From Erysipelothrix sp. (lineage in GTDB: Bacteria > Bacillota_I > Bacilli_A > Erysipelotrichales > Erysipelotrichaceae): a stretch of 56,145 bases of DNA. Under the pieces are notes generated by a model. That model saw only the letters and a list, made by a program, of their open reading frames with translations, did not search any database and was not told the DNA's origin. Location of the stretch: the NCBI GenBank assembly GCA_012841625.1, contig DUUI01000055.1:1-56145 (forward strand), in the 5' to 3' direction. This document shows positions 44,588-52,351 of the stretch, one piece after another. Both the position numbers and the translations under genes were made by a program. How positions within the stretch are numbered: the first letter of the stretch is position 1; every line of letters starts with the position of its first letter.

Positions 44588-45486
44588 AGAATTATCTCCA
44601 TTAAATACAACATAAGTGGTAGTGATAGTCCTGATAGAATAGTTGTTAGACTTACAATTTGGGCTCCAAAACTATAGTTTGATCCTGTCAATTGAGCAAA
44701 CATTGCTGTATTGGCAGCGGATGGGACACTATATGCGATAACAATGACTGATTTCATGAGCGGGTCAATTAGTAGGACCTTCATAATTGATAGAACGATC
44801 ATTGGCATGATGATTAAGCGGACAATACTTACTTGATAGCCTGATTTATTGGTGAATACTTGTTTCATTTGTTCATCTGCTAAATAGGCTCCTAAAATCA
44901 TCATGGCTAATGGTGTATTAATTGAGGTTAAGTAGTTAATACTTCTTGTGATTGGATATGGTAATCCAAATGGCATAAAAAAGAAGACTAAACCGATTAG
45001 TAATCCTACAATACTTGGATTGGTTATAATTTTTCTGATATCGAGATTTAATTTTTCATTGTATAAAAGTGACATTCCGTATGTCCACGCAAAAACATTG
45101 GATATAACAATTATTGGTGTGATGATTGATACGGCTTCGCTTCCAAATACGGCTAAGACTATTGGGATGCCGACAAATCCTTTATTAGTAAAAATTGTTG
45201 CGTACTGTTCTAATAATTGATCTTTTTTAAAGAATACCTTTGAGATAAATATCATTAGAAATGTAATAACTATAGAGATAATACTGACAATAACGAGTTG
45301 TTTAAGTTTTTCGGTTGTAAATGGTTGAATAAACGATTCAATAATAGTAAAGGGAATAATAAATCTCAAAAGTATATTGGATAAACCTTTTGTTACATTT
45401 TGATTGATGAACTGTGTTTTACATAGGACATATCCTACAAAAATAAGGATTGCCATAATGAGAATCTGATTTATTATAACTTCCAT
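44584..45486 (-). CDS. AEC (auxin efflux carrier) family transporter
   Basis: 300 residues with about ten membrane segments in two halves. The family exports or exchanges carboxylates such as malate or malonate, which fits the decarboxylase neighbourhood. The frame is open from an ATG at 45501, but that ATG overlaps a TATAAT box (45493-45498). The next ATG (45486) follows the box by 6 nt, so I take it as the start of a leaderless mRNA. Confidence 0.85.
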   Translation of the reverse strand: MEVIINQILIMAILIFVGYVLCKTQFINQNVTKGLSNILLRFIIPFTIIESFIQPFTTEKLKQLVIVSIISIVITFLMIFISKVFFKKDQLLEQYATIFTNKGFVGIPIVLAVFGSEAVSIITPIIVISNVFAWTYGMSLLYNEKLNLDIRKIITNPSIVGLLIGLVFFFMPFGLPYPITRSINYLTSINTPLAMMILGAYLADEQMKQVFTNKSGYQVSIVRLIIMPMIVLSIMKVLLIDPLMKSVIVIAYSVPSAANTAMFAQLTGSNYSFGAQIVSLTTILSGLSLPLMLYLMEIIL

Positions 45487-45492
45487 ATCATT

Positions 45493-45498
45493 ATTATA
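45493..45498 (-). promoter_or_regulatory. -10 box, leaderless AEC transporter mRNA
   Basis: TATAAT followed by AATGAT and the ATG at 45486. No Shine-Dalgarno and no clear -35. Confidence 0.55.
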
Positions 45499-45539
45499 CA
45501 TAATATAAGCATTTATAATTGTCTTTTCTTTGTTTATTC

Positions 45540-45568
45540 TTGAAAAATTAGTTTGAAAGGCTTATGAT
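45540..45568 (+). promoter_or_regulatory. Promoter of the DUF1622 gene
   Basis: TTGAAA (45540-45545), 17 bp, TATGAT (45563-45568), with a ribosome site AAGGAG downstream. Confidence 0.7.
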
Positions 45569-45590
45569 TAGGAAGAAACAAGGAGAGAAC

Positions 45591-45941
45591 ATGGAAGCAT
45601 TTTTACATACAGTGGTCCCGCCTACTGTTATATTAATTGAATTATTAGGGGTTGTTATTATTATCATTGGGGTAGGTAAGGCAGTTTATCATCTATTTCA
45701 AAATCAATTTAACTTTAGAAACGAAGACTTAATCATTGAGATTGCGAGTGCTTTATCATTGTCGCTTGAGTTTATCTTAGCGGCTGAAATCTTGATGACG
45801 CTTGTTGTTAGCGATATGCAACAACTACTCCTATTAGGGGTATTACTGATTCTTCGTATTATTATCACCTTTGTCTTACATTGGGAACTTAATCATATTG
45901 AAGAAAATCAAAGAAGAGAGAGAGAACGAGAAGCTTTATAA
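45591..45941 (+). CDS. DUF1622 family membrane protein
   Basis: 116 residues, three membrane segments and a charged C-terminus (NQRREREREAL). The pattern of segment 1 followed by an amphipathic FNFRNEDLIIEIASALSLSLEFILAAEIL matches DUF1622, of unknown function. AAGGAG lies 7 nt before the ATG at 45591; the in-frame ATG at 45564 lies within the promoter. Confidence 0.82.
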   Translation: MEAFLHTVVPPTVILIELLGVVIIIIGVGKAVYHLFQNQFNFRNEDLIIEIASALSLSLEFILAAEILMTLVVSDMQQLLLLGVLLILRIIITFVLHWELNHIEENQRREREREAL

Positions 45942-45957
45942 GAGCTTCTCGTTTTTT
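45925..45957 (+). terminator. Terminator of the DUF1622 gene
   Basis: AACGAGAAGCT pairs with AGCTTCTCGTT, with a six-T run at 45952-45957. It overlaps the stop codon. Confidence 0.85.
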
Positions 45958-46150
45958 ACTGTTCTTTTTTTATTAAATAATAATTAGGATTATAATTGAT
46001 TAACTCTATGCTCTCTTGTGGATACTGATAACTGACGAGTGGATGATTGATAACCTGCTTGGTCGTTAATCGATTTGTTGTTGTTAATAAGAGCAACATA
46101 AAAAATACTATTATGACTGTTTTAGTTTTGCTTAAGACTAAATTTCCCAT
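45956..46150 (-). CDS. Small single-span membrane protein
   Basis: 64 residues: one N-terminal membrane segment (KTVIIVFFMLLLL) and a short extracytoplasmic tail. Not recognised. It overlaps the end of the SIMPL gene by 13 bp in the same direction, so it probably is the second gene of that unit. Confidence 0.5.
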   Translation of the reverse strand: MGNLVLSKTKTVIIVFFMLLLLTTTNRLTTKQVINHPLVSYQYPQESIELINYNPNYYLIKKEQ

Positions 46151-46704
46151 TCTACTAAGATTTCAACTGTATGTTCAATATCTTCGAAATGCATCATTTC
46201 ACTTCTAGCGTACAGTACTTGGTTTGGTGCATTTATTTGTGTTGATATTAAGTGAATATTCTTTAGTTCTACTTTTGCTTCTGATGCTATGATTTTGGCT
46301 TGGTGAAACGCATCTTTAATGGCCAATTGTTTGAGTTGGTCTTCATCAACATTTTCAGTTGTGTATGTAATATAAAATTCAGGATGGTGTGGTGTTTGAC
46401 TTACTAAGTCTAATGTCTTACCTAAGAGTTCAAAATCATACTTGAGCTTTAGTTCGAGAGCATGGTGTATTTTATATCCTTTCCATGCGATTACATTTTC
46501 TTTATACTCAGTATATTGATCAACTCGATAGGAGTCTGTTTTTAATTCTTCTTGAAACAAGTTTTTTAAATACTTAAAGGCCTCTTGTTCCTTACTAATA
46601 ACCTCATCATATTCTTTGTTCTTAATAATAATATTTATCGTTAATGTTATTGAATCTACTGGATAGGACTTGGTGCCTACGCCTACTACTTTTAATAATC
46701 CCAT
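46138..46704 (-). CDS. SIMPL domain protein (DUF541)
   Basis: 188 residues matching the SIMPL/DUF541 family: VVGVGTKSYPVDSITLTINI at the start, a YKIHHALELKL-type middle strand, and KDAFHQAKIIASEAKVEL. No signal peptide, so it would be cytoplasmic, unlike many family members. AGAGGTG precedes the ATG and TATAAT lies about 15 nt further up. Function poorly known. Confidence 0.82.
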   Translation of the reverse strand: MGLLKVVGVGTKSYPVDSITLTINIIIKNKEYDEVISKEQEAFKYLKNLFQEELKTDSYRVDQYTEYKENVIAWKGYKIHHALELKLKYDFELLGKTLDLVSQTPHHPEFYITYTTENVDEDQLKQLAIKDAFHQAKIIASEAKVELKNIHLISTQINAPNQVLYARSEMMHFEDIEHTVEILVEWEI

Positions 46705-46840
46705 ATGTTCACCTCTTTGAATCTATTATAAACTAAATGTTGCCTATTTTGTTTCTTGTAATCTAAGTCAGTTCAATTTTCCAATTGTCTGCTCGTTTTG
46801 TTAACTCTTGTTAAACTATTTTAAATGACATAGATTCTTT

Positions 46841-46987
46841 TTAACCCGCCCAATTTGAACGGCTATTAGTGGCTATGACTATTGCTGCTAGAACAATCAC
46901 TAGTGGTCTAGTTATTATGAATTGAAAATATGGAAGTAATAAAATTATAAATTGTAGTGTCCATCGCGTCTTACCGGCTAATGCTTG
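46841..46987 (-). pseudogene. Remnant of a small membrane protein gene
   Basis: Within the 345-bp gap 46705-47049 one minus-strand frame is open for 48 codons and reads like coding sequence (AGKTRWTLQFIILLLPYF..., two hydrophobic stretches, ending SNWAG). It has no ATG, GTG or TTG at its start and a stop immediately upstream. Probably a decayed 3' end. The rest of the gap shows nothing. Confidence 0.4.
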
Positions 46988-47004
46988 TTATGTTTATGGC
47001 TAAA

Positions 47005-47035
47005 ATAAAACTCATCCTTTTATGATGGATGAGCT
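47005..47035 (-). terminator. Terminator of copB
   Basis: CTCATCC (47011-47017) pairs with GGATGAG (47027-47033); TTTTATTTTA follows on the minus strand. Confidence 0.75.
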
Positions 47036-47049
47036 TATTTTAAGTTTTT

Positions 47050-49095
47050 TTAATCTTCTAGTTTTAGCATAATTGCGTTGATTGCTACTATGACTGTTGA
47101 TAGTGACATTAGTATGGCTCCTACTGCGGGTGATAGTGATAGGCCAATTGGGGCTAGGATACCAGCTGCTAATGGAATAGCGATAAAGTTATATCCTGCT
47201 CCCCAGGCTAGATTTTCTGTCATTTTTCGAGATGTCTTTCTAGATAGGTCTAAGAATGAATTTATGTCTTTAGGGTCAGATTGTGTTAATACTATATCTG
47301 CTGAGTCTAATGCGACTTGAGTTCCAGCTCCAATTGCTAGTCCTACATCTGCTAAGGCGAGTGATGGTGCATCGTTTACCCCATCTCCTACCATAATCAC
47401 TGTTTTATCTTCATTTTTTAATGTTTCGACTAAATCGTATTTATCTTGTGGTGATTGATTTGCTTTATATTCAATGCCTAGTTTCTGAGCTACAGCTTTG
47501 GCTGCTTTTTCATTATCGCCTGTTGCCATTAGTGGTTGTATGCCTCTTTCTTTTAATGTTTTAATTAGGTCAATACTTGTTTCTTTTAGCTCATCTCCTA
47601 GTGCGACATATCCGATTGCTTCTGACTCTTGGACTAAGATACTTATTGTTGCTCCAACTGGAACTTCAATATCTAGTTCTTGTCCATATTCTTTTTGACT
47701 GATTAACTTATAATTCTTACTATCATAGTCCCCTTCTACTCCGGCTCCTGATATAACATCAATTGAATCAAAGCTTATAGGTTTAATACCTAGTTGGTTA
47801 GTGTAGTCACTTATTGATTGTGCTATTGGATGGCTTGAGCCTGCTTCAATTCCTGCTATTAATGCTGTTAATTCTTCTTTTGAATACTTGTTTCCAATCG
47901 CTTCTAATGCGAGTACTTTAAACTCACCAGTTGTTAATGTTCCTGTTTTGTCTAGGACCATAACATCTGCTTTGTTTGCGAGTTCTAGCGCTTCTCTATC
48001 TTTTACTAATAACCCACGACTCGCTCCTAAACTTGTACTGCGTGCGACGACTAATGGTATGGCTAATCCTAATGCGTGTGGACAAGCTATAACCAGGGTG
48101 GTAACGGTGAAACTGATGGCTGTTTGTAGATCAGCTAAAAATAACCATACAAAAAAAGCTATGACTGCGAAAACAACCGCAATATAGAATAACCATCCAG
48201 CTACTTTATTGGCTAATCCTTCAGCTCGTGATGGTTGACTTTGTGCTTCTGAGATTAATGTTTTTACTTGAGAAATAAATGACTTCTCACCTGTTTCTTG
48301 TACTCTAACAAATAGGATTCCTTCACCATTGGTTGAGCCTCCAATGACTTGGTCGTCGATTTTCTTCTCTGTTGGTTTAGATTCACCTGTTAATAGAGCT
48401 TCATTAACTCGTGAATCTCCCCTGATGATAATTCCATCGGCTGGAATGTTTTCACCTGCTTGAACCCTTACTGTGTCGCCTACGACTAATTCTGTGACTG
48501 GTCTTGTTACTATAGATTCATCTTCTAAAACAATCTGTGCATCCTTAGGTAATAATTCTGCTAGAGACTTTTGAGCATCTCCTGCATCTCCTACTGCTTT
48601 CATTTCAATCCAGTGACCTAGGAGCATAATCAACACTAATGAGGCAAACTCAAAGAAGAAGTCCATCATATGCTCATCTGTTACAATTCTGATTACTACC
48701 GCATAAATACTGTATAAATATGAAACAGAGATTCCGAGTGATACTAAGGCCATCATACCCGGAGCTTTTTGTTTAAATTCGTCTACTGCTCCTTGATAGA
48801 ATGGTTTACCACCATAGATTAGCAACATTGTAGATAAAACTGCTACCACAATATCTGAATATTGGAATGTAAACTGAAATGGTAATGATATTCCCATCAT
48901 AGGTGACAATATTAGTATGGGTATTCCTAGTGGTAATGATTTTAAAAATAACTCCTTAAAGTTCCCATGGTGATGATGATGTCCTGCATGATGACTGTGG
49001 TCTATATGTTCATGATGGTTGTGGTCCATATGTTCATGATGGTTGTGGTCCATATGTTCATGGTGGTCTTTATTCTTATTTTTTGTCTTTACCAT
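47050..49095 (-). CDS. copB: Copper-translocating P-type ATPase, CopB type, His-rich
   Basis: 681 residues. P1B-type pump with CPH (338-340) in the ion-binding helix rather than CPC, which marks the CopB (Cu2+/Ag+) group. Phosphorylated Asp382 in DKTGTLT, TGES near 236-239 and GDGVNDAPS are present. Instead of a CxxC heavy-metal domain the N-terminus carries 19 histidines between residues 11 and 43, built from an HMDHNHHE repeat encoded by a 24-bp tandem repeat. No copY, copA or chaperone gene is adjacent. Confidence 0.93.
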   Translation of the reverse strand: MVKTKNKNKDHHEHMDHNHHEHMDHNHHEHIDHSHHAGHHHHHGNFKELFLKSLPLGIPILILSPMMGISLPFQFTFQYSDIVVAVLSTMLLIYGGKPFYQGAVDEFKQKAPGMMALVSLGISVSYLYSIYAVVIRIVTDEHMMDFFFEFASLVLIMLLGHWIEMKAVGDAGDAQKSLAELLPKDAQIVLEDESIVTRPVTELVVGDTVRVQAGENIPADGIIIRGDSRVNEALLTGESKPTEKKIDDQVIGGSTNGEGILFVRVQETGEKSFISQVKTLISEAQSQPSRAEGLANKVAGWLFYIAVVFAVIAFFVWLFLADLQTAISFTVTTLVIACPHALGLAIPLVVARSTSLGASRGLLVKDREALELANKADVMVLDKTGTLTTGEFKVLALEAIGNKYSKEELTALIAGIEAGSSHPIAQSISDYTNQLGIKPISFDSIDVISGAGVEGDYDSKNYKLISQKEYGQELDIEVPVGATISILVQESEAIGYVALGDELKETSIDLIKTLKERGIQPLMATGDNEKAAKAVAQKLGIEYKANQSPQDKYDLVETLKNEDKTVIMVGDGVNDAPSLALADVGLAIGAGTQVALDSADIVLTQSDPKDINSFLDLSRKTSRKMTENLAWGAGYNFIAIPLAAGILAPIGLSLSPAVGAILMSLSTVIVAINAIMLKLED
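49005..49067. repeat. 24-bp tandem repeat in copB
   Basis: The unit beginning TATGTTCATGATGG is present in two complete copies (49005-49028, 49029-49052) and a third partial, changed one. It codes for an 8-residue His-rich metal-binding unit and is prone to change in copy number. Confidence 0.85.
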
Positions 49096-49235
49096 TTTAA
49101 CACTTCCTTCTATTGTTAGTATCTTTATTATACTCTGATATTTGGATTAATTAAATTCAAGAGACTTTCTACTTTACTGTATGTCTCTATTTGAAACTTG
49201 TCCACTCATAGTAATACAACAAAGTCAAATAAAAA

Positions 49236-49263
49236 AATCCCTGGAGATTTTTAGTCTCCAGAG
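49236..49263 (-). terminator. Terminator of the LPxTG gene
   Basis: CTGGAGA (49241-49247) pairs with TCTCCAG (49255-49261), followed by a seven-T run on the minus strand. Confidence 0.8.
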
Positions 49264-49277
49264 ATTCTACTTAATTA

Positions 49278-49959
49278 TTATTCTGGTCTCTTCTTAACAA
49301 GGAATAGTCCACCAATCATTAGAACAAATCCCATTAATGATAGTAGCATATTATTAGAGCTTCCAGTCTCAGGAAGATCAGGTTTATCTACACCTTCTCC
49401 TGATGTTTCGCTGTAGGTATTTTCAAACTCTACTGCATCGACTCCAACATATTTTACTTCAGCTGTTAGTGTTCCCTCACCATCATCGGTTACGGTCACT
49501 ACAACCTCATAAACAGTTTCATCATATGTGATTCCATCTTGTTCATCATTTACTTCGCGAATTGTATAGTTACTCTCACCCGCTTCGTTATAGACTAATT
49601 CATCAAAGACTATTAGACCATCAGCGTTATTAGTTACCGTTTGGATTATTTTTCCATCAGCATCAACTAACTCAAATGTAAACTGTCCGTCTTCTAACTC
49701 TTGTCCTTTGAGTACCTTCGTCGCTTCTAGTACAACACTATCCTCGGTCACAACATATGTATTTGTAAATACTGCTAAACCATGGACATAGTCTACTATT
49801 GCCACTAAATTACCCTGACCATTATCAGTAACAGTTACGACAACTTCATAAACTGTTTCATCATAAGTAACTCCACCTTGAGAACCTTTTACTTCTCTAA
49901 TTGAATAGCTATATTCACCTATTTCATCATAGCTAATTTCACTAAAGATTACTTTGGTA
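49278..49959 (-). pseudogene. LPxTG pilin-like surface protein, 5' part lost at an IS
   Basis: Only the C-terminal 227 or so codons remain. One complete pilin isopeptide-type (FctA/Spy0128-like) domain (EATKVLKGQELEDGQFTFEL to VEFENTY) and the rear half of a preceding copy (from KVIFSEISYDEIGEYSYSI) are followed by LPETG, a hydrophobic segment and KKRPE, the sorting signal for the sortase. The frame runs into the IS end at 49960, and the far side of the IS does not supply the missing N-terminus. The GTG at 49805 is internal. So this is a broken surface protein. Confidence 0.85.
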
Positions 49960-49972
49960 TGGCAACACTTTT

Positions 49973-50767
49973 TTAGACAAAATCACTAGTTAGTCTTTGT
50001 TGGTATTCTACTGGACTCAAATATCCCAGGGTCGAATGAATACGTTTGTGATTGAACCAATAAATGTATGTTGATAATTCTTGTCTCAATTCGTCGAGAC
50101 TTTCAAATGATCGCCTCCTTACAAACTCTGTTTTAATGATCTTGAATGTTGCCTCTGCAACTGCGTTATCATAAGGAGTTCCTTTCGCACTTAAAGAACG
50201 CGAAATTCCAAATGCTTCAAGCATTTCGTCTATACTGTAATTCTTGAACTCTGAACCCCTATCGGTATGAAAATATTCTATGTTAGATAGATTTCCATCT
50301 ACTTTCGCAAATGCATCCAAAACAAGAGATGGTGTTTTCCTTTCACCACAACTTGATCCAATTATTTCTCTTGCATGAAGGTCTAAAAGTATACAAATAT
50401 AATTCCAATTGCTCCCAACTCTTACATATGTCAAATCACTGACAACAACTTGCAACTTACCTCTGTCATCGAAATCTCGGTTTACGAGATTTTCTATTTT
50501 AGATTCGTTGACTACAGATGAATGGTTCCTATACTTCTTTTTAGTATAAACAGATACCAAATCATGTTTTCTCATTATTCTTGATATCCTACGTCGCGAA
50601 GTAAAGATTCCTTTTCTTTGAAGCTCAGCTTTGATTTTACGACTACCGTATATCGAATGACTTTTATAAAAGAAATCAATAACTTCATCTTCATATTGAT
50701 CGATTTCTTTTATTTTTGGTCTGTATGAATAAATTGCGCTTCTTGAGACATTTAGATATTTGCACAT
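49973..50767 (-). CDS. IS3-family transposase OrfB (DDE integrase)
   Basis: 264 residues from the first ATG. HTH_21-type start (SHSIYGSRKIKAELQ) and an rve integrase core with all three acidic residues: Asp in VVSDLTYV, Asp in FHTDRGSEF and Glu in NAVAEATFK. The frame is open upstream into orfA and is in -1 relation to it, so the active enzyme is probably an OrfAB fusion made by frameshifting. Apparently intact. Confidence 0.93.
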   Translation of the reverse strand: MCKYLNVSRSAIYSYRPKIKEIDQYEDEVIDFFYKSHSIYGSRKIKAELQRKGIFTSRRRISRIMRKHDLVSVYTKKKYRNHSSVVNESKIENLVNRDFDDRGKLQVVVSDLTYVRVGSNWNYICILLDLHAREIIGSSCGERKTPSLVLDAFAKVDGNLSNIEYFHTDRGSEFKNYSIDEMLEAFGISRSLSAKGTPYDNAVAEATFKIIKTEFVRRRSFESLDELRQELSTYIYWFNHKRIHSTLGYLSPVEYQQRLTSDFV

Positions 50768-50808
50768 TGAAGAAATTGGATATTTATGCGAATTTTTACG
50801 AATAATTT

Positions 50809-51093
50809 CTATTTTCGTCCCATAATCAGCGCCGCTTGCTTTAAAATATCATTTTCCATCTTTAACTGTTGGTTCTCTTTTCGGAGTTTGATGAGTTCAT
50901 TTTCATCATCGCTTCGATTATCAGCGGCTTTGAATGATCCTGATGTGGTTTGTTGCTTTACCCATCGATAGACAAGCTGTTCATTCAAATCGTAGTCGCG
51001 GGCTAAGTCACCTGCAGACCTTCCTCCGTGGTACAGTTTCACGATTTGTATTTTAAATTCATCAGTAAATTTCCTACGTGTTCTCTTTGTCAT
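50809..51093 (-). CDS. IS3-family transposase OrfA
   Basis: 94 residues: an N-terminal helix-turn-helix (RRKFTDEFKIQIVKLYHGG, DYDLNEQLVYRWV) and a C-terminal leucine-zipper-like coiled coil (ELIKLRKENQQLKMENDILK). It ends CGA AAA TAG; the AAAA directly before the stop is a plausible site for the -1 shift into orfB. Confidence 0.92.
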   Translation of the reverse strand: MTKRTRRKFTDEFKIQIVKLYHGGRSAGDLARDYDLNEQLVYRWVKQQTTSGSFKAADNRSDDENELIKLRKENQQLKMENDILKQAALIMGRK

Positions 51094-51200
51094 ATTAATA
51101 TCCTCTTTCTGTTATTTTATACTAACTAACAGATTTGTCTATTACATTGTAGCCGGTCCAATACTATATTCACCGGACTCCATTTTGATTTCTTTTTCTT

Positions 51201-51805
51201 GTGATCGTAGGGTCTGTTGTAAGAAAGAATATTTCACTTTTTATGTTTTCTTTTACACTTCTCTCAATTATTGTAGGAGCTGTCATTTCGGTTGTTTTTT
51301 CAACCGTACTAGACTTTGTAAAGAGTTTGATTTCTGCAGACGATAGTCCTTTTTGGGCATTTCTTTATTTCATTATCTCTTTAATTATATTTGTAGATAT
51401 TTTTTGGAGACTTAATATGAAAACTAAAATAAAGAAGAGATAGATAATCAAAAAGCTCTTGATTCTACGATCAAGTATACTGCAACAGGTTTTGTTTTTG
51501 CTATAGCAACTTTTACCGATCCAACATATTATGCAGTTATATTGTTAGGTGCAGAAACAAATAGTTTCCTGTTAGCGACTTTGCTAATTACTATCTGGTT
51601 TTTGACTAGTTAATTTTCTGCTGTTATTGTATATATAGCCAATCAATTTAATCTTCTAGATAGATTAGTCATTTTCATCGATAAGATCAAGAATAAGAAT
51701 ACGAAGGTAATAAAAAATGTCTTTTATTCTTTGTTAATTGTAATTGTTTTATTGTTGATGATTGATTCATGGTACTATCTGTTCTTTAATCGTTACTTAT
51801 TTTAA
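51201..51805 (+). pseudogene. Broken membrane protein gene
   Basis: Two frames together read as one polytopic membrane protein. The first (51201-51443) contains SFTLLSIIVGAVISVVFSTVLD-type segments and ends in a stop. The sequence continues in another frame from about 51425 (EEIDNQKALDSTIKYTATG) and is interrupted by TAA at 51611-51613 before ending at 51805. Thus one frameshift and one nonsense mutation. The layout (lipophilic segments, central charged loop, DPTYY) recalls LysE/GAP-like exporters, but I do not assign it. It adjoins the IS and has no ribosome site. Confidence 0.6.
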
Positions 51806-51886
51806 GACTGTACAAGATTTACAAGACTTAGTAATCGTTTCCCTTAGCTAAATTTTGTTGATTGGTTAGAAGCTGTAGGTAAAAGC

Positions 51887-51915
51887 TTGACAGATCTAAG
51901 CCAAAGGATTAACAT
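51887..51915 (+). promoter_or_regulatory. Promoter of the M-box-mgtA unit
   Basis: TTGACA (51887-51892), 17 bp, TAACAT (51910-51915); predicted start about 15 nt before the aptamer. Confidence 0.7.
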
Positions 51916-51929
51916 ATATTTGGTTTTAC

Positions 51930-52095
51930 AATTAAGGTAGGTGAGGCTACCGCTAGAATTACGATTACCACCGTAAAAGGATGGAGACATCCTGCACAGG
52001 TCAACAGTTGTTATCGAAACAAGGTTTCAACTAGTGTAAGTTCATGTCTAGCGAAGCTAAAGCTTGAACGTTAATAAGCGGTTTACAAGGTTATA
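51930..52095 (+). promoter_or_regulatory. M-box (ykoK) magnesium riboswitch aptamer
   Basis: Begins with the M-box signature GTAGGTGAGGCT. The helix CGCTAG (about 51951) pairs with CTAGCG (about 52049). A GGATG-GAGA-CATCC hairpin, the conserved GGTCAACAG and TCGAAACAAGG core, and the closing GCTAAAGCTTGAACG all fit the family. High Mg2+ should favour the terminator at 52106-52161 and switch off mgtA. Confidence 0.88.
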
Positions 52096-52105
52096 AATTT
52101 AAAAC

Positions 52106-52161
52106 ATCTACCTTTTTGCCTTAAATATTGTATTTTAGGCGTATCTTAGGTAGATTTTTTA
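52106..52161 (+). terminator. Riboswitch-controlled terminator
   Basis: Outer stem ATCTACCT (52106-52113) with AGGTAGAT (52148-52155), an inner helix GCCTTAAAT/ATTTTAGGC, then a run of six T. It lies between aptamer and coding region. Confidence 0.85.
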
Positions 52162-52186
52162 TTGTTTGGAAAGGAGTTAGATAGTA

Positions 52187-52267
52187 ATGGAAGATTCCCC
52201 TCATTGTAAGTACATAAACATAAACGCTGTAAGAAAGCATATTCACATAGGTAGATTAACAACTTAA
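52187..52267 (+). CDS. 26-codon leader ORF between riboswitch and mgtA
   Basis: AAGGAG lies 10 nt before the ATG. The peptide starts MEDSPHCKYININ and is basic at the end. The same frame stays open beyond its TAA as ESTSFHEIVGLVCSACDMA... to a TAG at 52336, so it may be the front half of a 48-codon gene broken by one stop. The acidic/proline beginning resembles MgtL-type Mg2+-sensing leader peptides. Both readings are inference; no similarity was searched. Confidence 0.45.
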   Translation: MEDSPHCKYININAVRKHIHIGRLTT

Positions 52268-52351
52268 GAATCAACGTCATTTCATGAAATTGTCGGTCTG
52301 GTTTGCTCTGCCTGTGATATGGCAAAACAGTTCTAGAAAGGAACATGTATC

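Larger units (their letters stand above)
49960..51155 (-). mobile_element. IS3-family insertion sequence (IS150-like)
   Basis: 1196 bp with orfA and orfB in overlapping frames. The ends are imperfect inverted repeats: TGGCAACACTTTTTTAGACA (49960-49979) against CGGCTACAATGTAATAGACA on the other strand (51136-51155), 14 of 20 matching, and similarity continues inward (TAGTTAGT). No convincing 3-4 bp target duplication flanks it, which suggests a rearrangement or deletion after insertion. Confidence 0.85.

Noticed and set aside
51848-51941. Short frame reading LNFVDWLEAVGKSLTDL just before the M-box
   Set aside because: It has a protein-like look but no start codon and overlaps the mgtA promoter; too short to support as a gene remnant.
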